From Larimichthys crocea (taxonomy: Eukaryota; Chordata; Actinopteri; Sciaenidae), in contig NC_040012.1 in NCBI RefSeq assembly GCF_000972845.2, forward strand, positions 6,232,097 to 6,296,096: 64,000 nucleotides of DNA, read 5' to 3'. Shown in pieces: positions 34,601 through 44,977 of this stretch. The stretch's first letter is position 1, and each line of letters begins with the position of its first letter. The notes below the pieces were generated by a model, which did not search any database, was not told the DNA's origin, and worked only from the letters and a program-made list of their open reading frames with translations. The translations under genes were made by a program, and so were the position numbers.

Positions 34601-37600
34601 ATGACCCTCGAATTTGTTAGAACCTAAAAATATAATGGTTATTGTGTACCATGAGCTCCATTGGATGCTGCGGCAGAAACTGTGGTCATGTTGGTGGGTG
34701 CCACTGTGTTGTTGGTGGGTGCCATTGTGGTGGTGGCAGCATTGTTAGCGGTCAGGTCAGTGAGGTTCACACGTTGGTTCAGGATAGGGATGAAAGGTCC
34801 GATTCCACCAGCTAATAATTACATGAGGGAACAGAGCGGTGGGAGGTTATACAGCTGTATGGATGAGTATCTTAAAGTCACAATAAAATAAATATAATGT
34901 ACATCGCTATCAGAGCAGGAAATCCAAATTCATCGCTAGTCCTAATCTAATTCATCATCATCAATTTGTCTTTTTAATTTATGTTATTTATTCCATGATG
35001 GATGGGCAGTGCAATTCACAATAACGTGTCAAGCATCAAAGCTATATACAAGCTTGTGGTGGTAGTGTAATTTTTATACACTAATAATAATAATTAACTT
35101 TATCCTCAAAATCTTTATGACGATATTGTTGTTGCTGTTTCTGCATGGAAATTTTGTTGTGAACCAGGAGAATATCAAATACAGTGTGTGTTAATGTGTA
35201 TTCACTTACTTGCAGTGACAACTCCAGAACCGGCGGTGATGTTGGGGTTGGTACCGATGCTGATCCTGTTCTGGTTGAGGGACACACCTTGGATATCGAA
35301 CCCGCACCTGATCACATCGCCTTTCAGCATGACTCGAATTCCAGTCACTCTCTAATGAGGTAATATGACATTTAACAGCAGAGTTTAGGTAAAAAAGATA
35401 CAACGTGTAATATAGTACTCACACAGAAAACACAGAGAAAATAATTTTAACTAACATTTTGGGGAAAAATGCTCAGCATTCAGCAAAACATTGTTATATA
35501 TATTTGATATGCCATTCATATGGCATTTTCATGTCAATTATACAGCAACTATATGGATTCATATGGTAAATAAAAATTCCAACCATAAAGGTGAAATCAA
35601 CAGTACAACTTACAGTCTCCGCTGGCATGAACGAGTTACTACCGTTGTTTCTGCTCAGTGTCTGGAAGAACGTTGCATTGGCTGAGCCGTTATGTGCACA
35701 GACGAACAGACTGGTGCTGCCCTGAGGAAAGAATTAGTGGGTTTAAAAAAAGATTAGTTAACTCTCTTGAAGCGAGGGGCAATCAAATTCCAACATCACA
35801 GACTAGCGACTTTGTTATGTTTGATTAAAAGTGATTAAAGTTATGAAATGTTCCAGACAACAGTTAACTTTACAGCCCTACTTGTTTTGTCTGTTGTGTG
35901 TTGACCTTCATGCTCACCTGGAAGTATTTGTGCACTATTATGGTTTACTTCTGTTTCCTTGTTTGCATTTGTGTTTCATGCCTTTGTTCAGGTCAAGTTA
36001 TTCCGGAAAGTTTTCCACACTGCACAATGGGCTTCATGTGACCCTGTATTTGTGTAAGACACTCTGGTTTGTTATTTCCGTGTAATTTAAATGACTTGAA
36101 ATTATAACCTGAACTAACCTGCAGTAAATTAACTGCATGAGGAAGCTGGCAGTGATATAATCATTTTTCTGTTGGTGGTTTAACTTTTTACAATTCTACA
36201 TTATCCTCACAGATAGGCAAGTTTTTATTGTATCATATATCTATCTTATCTGTGATCATTTCCAAAAAAGTTAGATATCTGGCACCCGTTTTTTACTTTT
36301 TTACTTTTAGTTTTTTTTACTAGTTTTTTAATAATTTTAAAATTGTATTTCAAACTATTAAATGTGTGTTCTGAAGCATGGAGCTGTCTTTTACCCAATG
36401 CTGTTTTCTTTACAACCTTTATTGAAGATTCAGGCAGTCTTATCGGCACAATATATAACATATAAAGTCAATAAATGTCACATGACATATTTAACGAGCC
36501 ATTTGTAATGAATCAGGTCAATAAAACCTTAAATAAAGAAGTAAGTCAATTTACTTTTAGTTTTATGAGAGCTGTGATATGCTCATGTCTGGGTGCCATA
36601 TAATATTTGCCAGGTGTCTGTTATCAGCTTACCACTAGTATTACATTTCTATGGCTGTGGGAGGGGAACTTGACGGTGGAAATTTTTGACTTTACAACAC
36701 ATCTTATTCGGCGGAGAGAAGGAGGTTCGGCTTGGAAGGACGATGGAAAAAGAGACATATGTGATTCCGCATGTTTAAAGTGACAAGAGCTACAATTATA
36801 TGTCCAATATGCTTAAATTCTTATCCATACATCTGTAAGGGTGGCTCCCATAGCAATGTATCCATGAATCAGTAAATCAGTGAAATAGTTGGTGGTGTGC
36901 GACTTGGTGCCGTAATACGTTACATAGTCCTCACAGGTGATCGTACCTGGAGCACATAATTACACATCAGTGAAGCTTCAAAATAATTTAAAATTTTTCA
37001 TTTGATGTCAAGTCAAAATATTTGCTCTGCCACCAGTTGAAGGTCCAATCAACATGCTTGAATGGTTAGACAGGTTTTTCAACTGAACCCTCGGGATGTT
37101 AGTCGGATGTCAGTGTAGCTGAACCAAAGATTACAACCCAAATAACCGTAGTTTAAACTTTATTATTATTTTAGTTTAAGTGGACGATTAGATATCCCTT
37201 CAACAAATATTTTACACTCACATCTGTAAGGGTGGCTCCCATAGCGACGTATCCCGGGGACGGAACGTTTCCCCTGAGGTCGATGGTCAAGTCAGTGCTG
37301 TTAGTAGGTAATACGGTTCTGATAAAGGACACAAACAGGCAGGTGCCGTTTGTAGATGGATCGCAGTCGGTTGGGTCGTCCAAACAGATTTTATGGGATC
37401 CACAACCATCCCGAGTGATGTCCACCTGGAAGACACACACAGTCATTCATACACCGAGTCACAAGAGTAGACATTTCACATTTTTAGATTAGCCGGGAGG
37501 CAGAAGAGGCAGGACTGCCAACATGGTGGAAGCCAGCGCCACAGATTTTCAGTTTCAAATGGCTCTTCAGAAACCCGTGGGTCCATTTTCTATATAGTCA

Positions 37601-38259
37601 GTGTTAGAAATCGGTGTGTTCTACAGCGACGTCTGTAAATATAAAGTCTCATTCACTTTAAGATGGGGGTTTATGGAGAGTGACTCAACCTGGAGCCAGC
37701 CTGACGTGGCCGTTTGAGGTGGCAGTTTTTGGCAGTTTTTTTTTACTTAATTTCACAGTCACGGAAATTGCTGCTTGGTAGAAATGTGAAAAAAGGCTCT
37801 GTCTAGAAAATAGTGTTTGTTCTGCTTGTCCACTCTGGGTGGAAGATAGTAACATCTGTAGATATAAAGTGTCACTCTAAGGTAACAAAAACGTAACGAT
37901 TCTTATTTTCAGATGATTATACACAAATAAAAACACAGCTGTGAATATTATATTCAATTAAAGCACACTGGACCTTTAAATAAAATCACTGAAGCATGAA
38001 GAATAAAAACATGAGGTGTTAAAACTCAATGGAAAGTTAGTTGTATGTCTGAATGCCAAATGAAAGTTTTGAAAGCAATCCTTAAACTAATAAAGATAAC
38101 AGATACATATGTTTGAGGCACAAAGCTGAGTACAAAGGATTAAAGTGAAAGAAAGCAAACCTGTCTATCATTGGAAAATGACAAATGAGACGTCCCTTGA
38201 ACGCCTGACGCCACAAAGACGGTCAGTGTAGCAAACAACGCGATCAATCGTCCTTCCAT
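25550..38259 (-). CDS. DOMON-domain GPI-anchored protein, copy B (FRRS1-related)
   Basis: Exons are E1 38,161-38,259; E2 37,222-37,425; E4 35,614-35,721; E5 35,210-35,351; E6 34,650-34,811; and E7 25,550-25,602. Omitting E3, phases join throughout to about 255 residues. In order these are a signal peptide (residues 1 to about 22), a DOMON domain of about 40-185 with six cysteines (GC, KIC, TDC, GTC, FVC, IRC) and many N-x-S/T sites, a Thr/Pro/Asn linker with repeated APTN, and a tail [17 protein letters not shown] ending at a stop. The hydrophobic tail after SNGA is a typical GPI-attachment signal, so the protein is probably on the cell surface. No cytochrome b561 helices are present, so it is not a complete ferric reductase. 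The last intron holds a BEL element in antisense. Ligand unknown; haem or a glycan is possible from the family. Confidence 0.75.
25750..25897 (+). mobile_element. L1-type LINE reverse-transcriptase fragment left of BEL
   Basis: The translation shows [17 protein letters not shown], then, in another frame, [12 protein letters not shown]. These are the two neighbouring conserved blocks of L1 reverse transcriptases, with a frameshift between them. The BEL 5' LTR begins immediately afterwards at 25,898. Confidence 0.7.
25898..26420 (+). repeat. BEL 5' LTR
   Basis: It starts TGTTAGAGCCATTTTTATG. It contains AATATAAAAGCGTGAGGACG, with a TATAAA box followed by the probable transcription start. It is about 80 bases longer than the 3' LTR because of a segment around 26,323-26,400 that the 3' copy lacks. 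The right end is estimated from shared GGCTATTA near both ends. Confidence 0.75.
26680..28733 (+). pseudogene. BEL gag (nucleocapsid precursor), frameshifted
   Basis: An open frame of 602 residues runs to a TAG at 28,486; an upstream Met at 26,590 could be the original start. The first 230 residues are rich in charged, coiled-coil-like sequence. From about residue 343 there is a conserved block with [13 protein letters not shown] and [14 protein letters not shown], matching the DUF1759/gag region of BEL/Pao elements. A CxxCxxxHxxxxC knuckle starts near residue 575. A frameshift just before the stop moves the second cysteine cluster ([14 protein letters not shown], then CPDC and H) to another frame, visible at 28,475-28,733. 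The polyprotein is therefore interrupted here. Confidence 0.85.
28738..29423 (-). mobile_element. Solo-LTR-like insertion inside BEL
   Basis: A 686-bp insert starts TGTTACGACC and ends GCCGTAACA, so its ends are inverted TGTTACG/CGTAACA as in Gypsy-type LTRs. It is flanked by AGAT on both sides (28,734-28,737 and 29,424-29,427). It separates gag from the protease without any coding content of its own. A minus-strand AATAAA near the left end suggests the LTR is in reverse orientation. A small TIR transposon is the alternative; the 4-bp duplication and the TG...CA ends favour an LTR. Confidence 0.7.
29428..30715 (+). pseudogene. BEL pol: protease and N-terminal reverse transcriptase
   Basis: It begins after the solo-LTR insert. 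An aspartic protease of the DUF1758 type is marked by [14 protein letters not shown] (D-x-G-S). Next come RT blocks: [48 protein letters not shown] (first catalytic Asp) and [15 protein letters not shown]. The frame ends by frameshift near 30,680, just before the catalytic YVDD block, which continues in another frame. Confidence 0.85.
30675..32003 (+). pseudogene. BEL pol: C-terminal reverse transcriptase and RNase H
   Basis: The frame holds SYVDDCLKS (the RT YxDD motif), then thumb-like sequence ending with a premature TAG at 31,167-31,169. Immediately after the stop, in the same frame, the RNase H-like region follows with [23 protein letters not shown] and [12 protein letters not shown], showing the D, E and D positions expected. 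Another frameshift near 31,990 ends it. Confidence 0.85.
31793..33433 (+). pseudogene. BEL pol: integrase
   Basis: In successive frames one sees the linker with VLRVGGRL, a His/Cys zinc-binding region around 32,285-32,430 (in a third frame), then [12 protein letters not shown] (first catalytic Asp), SDNGTN (second Asp) and [11 protein letters not shown] (catalytic Glu). The C-terminal region with [19 protein letters not shown] and VGDVVLVAD is typical of BEL/Pao integrases. At least two frameshifts and the 32,665-32,740 fold-back interrupt it. The frame ends at 33,433. Confidence 0.85.
32665..32740. repeat. Fold-back inverted repeat within the integrase region
   Basis: Left arm 32,665-32,697 and right arm 32,704-32,740 are reverse complements apart from a 4-base length difference, with a 6-base loop (CGTAGA). 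Normal integrase sequence should run through this point, so one arm is a new inverted copy of the other. Confidence 0.9.
33434..33647 (+). other. BEL 3' untranslated region with polypurine tract
   Basis: AT-rich sequence between the pol stop and the 3' LTR. The purine-rich AGGGGCCGGGA at about 33,635-33,645, directly upstream of the LTR, is the likely plus-strand primer. Confidence 0.6.
33648..34084 (+). repeat. BEL 3' LTR
   Basis: It starts TGTTAGAGCC as the 5' LTR does and is nearly identical for about 320 bases, including the TATAAAAGCG box. It then diverges, with a shorter right part. The end is placed before a possible ATAG duplication; uncertain by some bases. Confidence 0.75.
34085..34240 (+). 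mobile_element. L1-type fragment right of BEL
   Basis: It matches 13,475-13,590 of unit A (GTGCTTCTGTTTCTATTC and onward), the block just after the YADD motif. It overlaps in content with the L1 piece left of BEL rather than continuing it, so the two flanks are not simply the two halves of one split L1. Confidence 0.55.
36831..36946 (-). other. Extra DOMON exon E3, copy B (probable exon relic)
   Basis: It lies between E2 and E4 with an AG acceptor and a GT donor. The open frame reads [19 protein letters not shown] and ends [12 protein letters not shown], repeating the end of E2. It is 116 nt long, so entering from the E2 donor (phase 0) would hit a stop, while skipping it gives a clean E2-E4 join. 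It could be used only with a different upstream exon. Confidence 0.45.
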
Positions 38260-38332
38260 TCCTGATAGGAGAGCACAAAAAAAGCGTTTAAATAAATATT
38301 AAAAATCTGATTTTAAAAAAAAGGTCTAATTT

Positions 38333-38542
38333 GGGGCGGTCGGTAGCATAGTGGGTTAAGCGGCTGCCCCGTGTGTGGAGGCTATAGTCCTTGCTGCAGC
38401 TGGCCCCGGTTTGAATCCCGCATTGGACATTTACTGCGTGTCACTCCCCCTCTCTCTGCCCCCTGCTTCCTGTCTATCTTCAGCTGTACTATCATTAAAG
38501 GCATAAAAGGCCAAAAACATAATCTTTAAAAAAAATATTTTT
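38333..38542 (+). mobile_element. tRNA-derived SINE, copy B
   Basis: This is the same insertion as at 17,901, with the same target duplication (ending at 38,332 and repeated at 38,543-38,558). It is about 11 bases shorter because a GTTAAGTG repeat in copy A is absent. The shared insertion point shows A and B descend from one SINE-bearing ancestor. Confidence 0.85.
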
Positions 38543-39594
38543 AAAAAAGGTCTAATTTGAGAGTTTTTCTATTACCAATACACTAAACCTAAGATGAAAT
38601 CTCTTATATAAGTAAAAATCTGTATGAATAACTGATTTAAACACATTTTAACAAAGTGTGTGATTGTATTTCTACTAAGAAAACACATTTGGTTTAATAA
38701 AAAAATATATAATATATTATTTTGAATTATACACAAAGAGGATATGTTTTCAGAGATTAAAATGTACTTTATCTGTGAATAAATGTAAAAAATAACTAAG
38801 TTTTTACAGCACAAATTCATATAAGTCATGAAACAGAGTGATACCCTTGAGATACAGTTAGAAAACACTCGTAATCAACTCATAATTAAGATGTTTTTGT
38901 CTTTAAATACACTTAAATTATCATAATTAGAACAGTAAAAAAAAAGATTCGTCCACTTCCCCTAAATCAGTTACTATAACTTAAAACTTAACCTCATTGA
39001 ACTTTTAAAAATAATCAAAATAAATACTTAAAATGAAGAAACACAAGTGATTCAATCCAAATATAAAAATTAGTTTTGAAGTTTTCCCTTTTTATATCCG
39101 AGTCTTACCTGAGCTGTGATAGTCAAAGTTCGTGTTGAGGTGTGCAAATGTTCTCTGTTCAGCTTCTTCTGCCCCGCTGTGAGCAAACAATCCCTGCAGT
39201 GATGATTTAAATCAGCGAACTGATGCTGAGTGGGGAAGAGGGAGGTGATATAGCATCATGAAGAGGGGTGTGGCCTTTGTACCTGCCTGGAAGGTATGTA
39301 ATTCAGGAAGCAGTTTCACTGAAACAAAAGAGGTGGCCGACCACTGAATCAACGTGTCAACTCAACATTTGAAAGAAGGTTATTGTAGTTCAAACTTTGG
39401 ATTATAGCTTTGTTTGAACAAATGTTTCATTTATATTCACATGAACTCAAAACTCAAGTTCTATTCCAAAGTTATCATTCGAAACAACTCCACTATCTGG
39501 TATAATTGAGGTTACTTGCTGTTTTTTTAAGCACATTAGTGACTTCAGGTGATTTCAGATGTGAGATTCACTCGTCACATCACCTCGTTGTTAC

Positions 39595-39870
39595 TCATAA
39601 ATAAGAAATCTCTAGAAGAATGTCATGAAGTCGTGCTGGTGTTAAAGAGTCAGCTGTTGGGATGAAGGACCTGTGGTAGAGCTCCTTCTTACATGGTGGG
39701 AGTAGCAGTCTGTTGCTGAAGGAGCTGTTTAAGGCCTCAAACAGTGTCATGCAGGAGGTGAGAGGAGTTGGACTTCCTCTGGAGAGTCTAGAGGACAAAG
39801 CTGGACCAGCTAGTCAGAGTCCTGCACACTCCAAAGGACCTCAGTAAGTTGTAACTTCTCGAAGGTGACA
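39595..39870 (-). repeat. LINE reverse-transcriptase C-terminal relic (copy B)
   Basis: Nearly identical to 19,174-19,450, differing by a few bases and ending in the same RSFIPTADSL block. It is an inherited copy, not a new insertion. Confidence 0.65.
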
Positions 39871-40737
39871 AGTTGTGTCTGGAGTCTGATGTGTGTACGG
39901 TAAAATGATGTAATAAAACACCTTAAACCTTAAAGGTGAATTCAATAGTACTGATATCCTTTTTCCCGTAACATTAGAAGAACTTATACCGAATTTATGC
40001 TGGTAAAAAAAAACAACCACAGCTCAGTTTTACAACACAAAACATGATTAAGTGTCACCTGCTAAAATTGTTCTGAGGACAAACAATATTCTGGTTAAGG
40101 CTGTGTAACATTGTGATCATTCCTGTGGAATCAATTGTCCATGTGTTTATTTTTATTTATTTTTTGATAAGGAAGTTGTGTGGCGTTTCTCAGAAGTTGT
40201 AGGCTGTGAACTAACTGATATGTCCCACCTATTAAAATAACAAAAGAGCAGCGAGGTCACAGTCTGATATTACTACAGATTTAAGTTTGATGCACTTTTT
40301 TTGACGCACATAAATATAAAAATTGGGTTTTTTTCTCCTCATCCTAACCCCTGAGAGGCCTGCATAAAAACTATGTTCAACCCATTGTGAGACTCTCTGA
40401 GACTCCCCTGAGGCCCAGACCGATCAAATTTCTTTTGTTGCCACTCTTTCTTTTAAAGCAGACGGAAACTCTGAAGGATTCATTTCCCGAAAATAATTTT
40501 AAGTACAAGACAGAAGCATGCTATTTTTCTGTTGTCGGGAAGAAACCGGTGTTATTTCTGTAAATAAAATAACAAGATATCGAGTTGGTCTGACCTCAGT
40601 TAACCAGAATAATTATCACAAAGGTAACACGAAGTAAAAGAACCAGTTTTTACTGAAACTATGTGAATGAGAAACTCTGGAATTTTACCAGAACACGCAG
40701 ATCATGTGTGTAAAGTACATTGCACATATATTGCACT

Positions 40738-40792
<55 letters not shown>
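40738..40792. repeat. AC then TA compound microsatellite
   Basis: About 22 bases of CA followed by about 32 bases of TA. It occupies the same relative place as the pure TA tract at 3,387. Confidence 0.95.
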
Positions 40793-40798
<6 letters not shown>

Positions 40799-40878
40799 GC
40801 GTGGCACTATGGAGTAGTAGTACAGTACATGACGTACTAGAGTAGCCACTAAAGTTTAATGTGCTGCTGTCGCTACTG

Positions 40879-42182
40879 ACAAATTTAGTTAAAGATATAC
40901 GCTACCTCTACGCTTCAGAGCTAAAGCCAGACGTTAGAAAGTCCCTGAATCCATTCGTCTTTTTTATAACCTTATCTTTAGTTCCTCAAGCGTCCACTTG
41001 AGGCTGGCTCCAGAAGTGAGTCAGTCTCCATAAGTCCCCATGTACAAATGTCCAACTTCACAGCAGAAATAAACATGTTTACAGCCTGGTACAAAAAACT
41101 GTTTTGGTCTCTATAGCTAATTTCCCCGTTTATGACAACTGTACTCAGGGTGAATTTATATACAACTCACCTGATCAGATTATATTGATGCTTAAAGTTA
41201 TACAGAATTAAGCCCATAGACGCTTTGACTGACAGGTAGGTGCTGTTACAGGTGGCTTGTTTGAGCTTGTTGAGATGTCGTTCGACCCGCTGATGCCAAT
41301 TTTTGTGAATTTAGAGTCACAATTTAACCTGCATCACGCAAACACGGGGAGAACATACAAACTCCACACAGAAAAGCCTCAGCCGGGGTTTGAGCCGAGA
41401 ACCTTCTCCCTGTGAGGCGACAGTGACGCTCAAAGTCACTAAATTTCCCAGCAGGATACCTGAGTATGTTGCTACTAGTGTCAGGTTTTTCAACTGGTTT
41501 ACCATAAAATAAATACATCAAGGCCGAAAAAGGAGATGGCATGTTTGCTCGCCCTGCCTCGACTCACCTGACCCACATTCAGGTTTCCTGGCACCCATGA
41601 TTTAAAGAAAATGGGAGACAAAAACATGCAAGCGACGTCACAGACGTTTTTGCTCTTTGAGGCAGTGAAGGTTCTTGAAAAAGGGGAATTTCCAGCAGCA
41701 GTGAGAGTACTTGACGTCAAACTGCTTAAGTAAATAATATTCTTCAGATGTTATTTAAATGTTACTTTATATTAAAATGACTTGAAAAGTTGTGATCGAT
41801 AGTTCATGTTGATAATGTGACAACAGAGGTACAGGTTTTAAAACTCTCTTCTCTTCAAATGACATGCTCACCTTCACGTCCACTTAAAAGGTTCAAACTA
41901 GAACTGTCTTAATGATGTGAAAAAGCTGTTATCGAATAGTGATGTTATATTGAACCTGCTGCGGGTCTGGTTAGCGTAATAGTGTTTGTTCTGTAGGGCC
42001 AGGACTGTTTGCTTTTTTTAAAAAAACCACACACTCCTCAAACAGGCTGTGCTGAAAGTGAATGAGTGTGTTTGCTCTTTGTAAAGAGAGACAGAACAAA
42101 CACCAAGAAACTGAGAGCAAAGTCACAAAATTACAATTCTAACATGTTTTTGAAGACAGTGTGAGAGTTGCTGACCTTTTAA
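40879..42182. repeat. Unit B-specific 1.3-kb insertion with a dispersed repeat
   Basis: Unit A reads straight through the join (TCGCTACTGATCTTTTTATGG at about 20,142), whereas B has 1.3 kb extra. Inside, GGGGAGAACATACAAACTCC followed by GGGTTTGAGCCGAGAACCTT and CCCTGTGAGGCGACAGTGAC (41,347-41,430) is a very common fish interspersed-repeat core. I could not define terminal repeats. Confidence 0.5.
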
Positions 42183-43787
42183 GGGTGATTTATTTAGTTT
42201 TATGAAAGCTCATTAATGAATTGGCCAAAGTGAAGATGCAAATTGGGGGGTATCACGAAGAGCTCGTTCAGAGTTGATCTTTGCACTGTGCATGTGTGCT
42301 GTGTTATAAATATAATGGACGTCTGTGCTGAAATATCTTAACCACGACTGGATGGATTGAACATTCACAGTGCCCCGAGGATGCAACAGTTTTACATTTA
42401 TAGATTTAAAGGTCCACTGTGTCAGAGTTTGGGGCAATATAATATTCATAAATGTGTTTTTATTAGTGTATAATCACCTGAAAATATAAGAATTGTTGTT
42501 TTTTATATCCACAGAGTCCGCCTCATAGACAGTATAAACAAAATTGTTGATTTTCTCTGTAAGTGTGTAAATGTGCATACAATTTCTATGAAAACATTGC
42601 AGTTTATACAGCTTTCTTGAGCATGAGTCAGCATATAATTGAGACACTGTTCTGTCTTGTGATATAATCTCATGAAACTCTTCCTCCTTCCTTCTATCAG
42701 AACATTGTCGTCACAGGTGACTAATAAAAATGCCAGATGTGAAGCAGCAGAAAAAGAAAAAACAACGACATGGTGGAAACTATCTATGAAGCCAATTTCC
42801 TCGTGTCGCTGCCATTTTATCTTTTAAACTGAGATGTGATGTGAATAAACACCTCCTAAAAGGAGTAAAAATATTCACGTCGTACACTCTTATACTAGTG
42901 TGTTGTTTCACATTCAGAGCGTCAGAAAAATATAAAAATGAAACTTAAGATAGGATTGAGTCGCGCCTTAAAATATTAATATAAGTAGTACTCAGCATCA
43001 CCTTTGATAAACAGAGTCATAACTTACACAGGAAATACTTGTTAGTCTGTTTTATAACTTATTAACTTCACCTCTGCGTCCTCGACTGTTTTATGAGAAA
43101 TTGACTCAGGTTTGATCTCACACGCACACACTCAGGTATTCACGGCTTTTCACTTAATCTCCTCGAATCTGTCAGGTCAACAAATCCAGGCAGCGCCACC
43201 CAACGTTGAACTGAGTAGAGTCTTAAGTTCTAACAAGAGTCTAAATAAAATCAAATAAAATCAGAGAAGGTCTGGAAATCCAACCTTTAGAAACAGGAAG
43301 TTTATTTTACCTTTATGATTAGAGCTTTTATTGAGTTATTAGTTAAACTTTTTTCATGTTTGAAAGCTCCACAGAAGTATTCAGATCCTTCACTCAGGTA
43401 AAAGTACTAATACAACACAGAAGTACTGAGAATCATCATAAATTGCATTAATTAAAGTATTAAAAGTACCAATGAAGTACTAATGTACTCATGCAGACTG
43501 TTATACTTCTATATATCAGTATTTTGACTCGTGTTGATATAAAATCAGGATTTTGTGGTTGTTGTTGATGTGAAGCTCATTTGTTTGTATAAAATCAAAA
43601 AGAAAAAGAAAATCCAGTCGAGTCAAGAAAAAAAAAGAGTTGCAGCAGTTTGATGTTTTCGGATAACTAATAATTTATTTGATCAATACATACCCAGCAC
43701 CGTACAAAATATTTACCCCCGTATAAAAATACAAACATATAAAAACAGACACCAGACAGAGTGAACAGGTTCAGGTTACCTGAGGTA

Positions 43788-43818
<31 letters not shown>

Positions 43819-44369
43819 TACACAAACAACAACAACAACACAATGTACAGATAAGAAAAAAAAAATGTAGTTTTTACCCTGAAACACCAGAAATATAAAA
43901 AGTAACAGACACGAGTAGAAAAAACATGAAACATATATTTAAAGGTTTATCACATCGTTAGATCATTATTATAATGAATTAATATAATTAGAACTATTAG
44001 CAGCCTCTCCTCTGTATTTTACATGCTTGTGGGGTGACAGGAAGCATCATCCTTCCTGTGATCACATTGGCTGTGAAGAGATTCCTAATTGTCTTTTATA
44101 TCTTTCGTCATCGTGTCTTCGGCGTACCTCAGCTCTTACACTAAGTCAGCTGAGACTGGCGACCCTGATGAGGATCAGTGGTGACAGAAAACGGATGAAT
44201 GGACGACGTTCGTTTGTAAAGTCTGTCGGGTCGAGCAGCTTCACCGAGTCGGACTCACATCAGACGTTTTGACTTCGAAACAAAGGCACGCACGACTGAC
44301 TGATTATAATAATGACTCTGCCCTGTGCATTGATTAATAATCTTACTAGTCTTTCCGGTTTTGACAAGT

Positions 44370-44451
44370 CAAATATCTGCTGTTTGATCAATATTTATTC
44401 AGTATCCACACAAATATCTGCTGTTTGATCAATATTTATTCAGTATCCACA
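44370..44451. repeat. 41-bp perfect tandem duplication
   Basis: CAAATATCTGCTGTTTGATC and the next 21 bases occur twice back to back (44,370-44,410 and 44,411-44,451). Unit C has one copy near 6,360. Each copy contains TTTATT, which on the minus strand is AATAAA and lies 530-600 bases past the ApoL stop codon, so it may duplicate a polyadenylation signal. Confidence 0.85.
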
Positions 44452-44977
44452 CTGGAGACATCACACTGTGTTTGATCCTGCTAAATGAAAACTTCTTGAA
44501 CCTCTTCAGGGATTTGTATCAGTGTGTTTCCATTAGTGTATGATCACCTGAGTACGAGAATCTTGTGTTTTTGTTGCCCTGAGCAGACAAATGTGTGAAC
44601 TTTTCCTATCAATCTGCAACTCCACTGCTAGGTGGCAGTAAATCCAACAAACTGGACCTGTAAAGTAAAGTATTGATGTTCTTGTGACATGAAGCTGTTT
44701 GCAGCACTCTGTGGGCTCAGTCCTGACCGTGGACTGCTCGAATTTGCTTCAGTTGAACTTTATGATTTCTTTTAAAGGTCGTGTGAGGAAGAAGTCACAT
44801 GCCGGTCAGCAGGAGGAACTCTGTCCGTGTACACATGATAACAGAACATCGTGTTAAAGTCCAGCTGAACATTAAGTTCACGTTTCAACATCCTGTTTCT
44901 AGTTAAACGTGGTCGATGGATGTTTGATTAGTAGTTTTGTTTCCCCTTTTTTCGTGTCAGTCGGGTGGAGTTAGTGT

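Larger units (their letters stand above)
38559..44590. other. Spacer between DOMON B and ApoL gene
   Basis: No host gene. It contains the 5'-UTR exon and putative promoter of DOMON B (donor with last exon base 39,109), a LINE relic (39,595-39,870), an AC/TA microsatellite (40,738-40,792), a B-specific insertion (40,879-42,182), a CA/CAA tract (43,792-43,835) and a 41-bp tandem duplication (44,370-44,451). Otherwise it is collinear with unit A. Confidence 0.6.

Noticed and set aside
34661..34891. 76-residue plus-strand ORF with a hydrophobic start resembling a membrane protein
   Set aside because: It is antisense to DOMON exon E6, whose Thr/Asn/Ala codons read as Val/Leu/Ala on the other strand.
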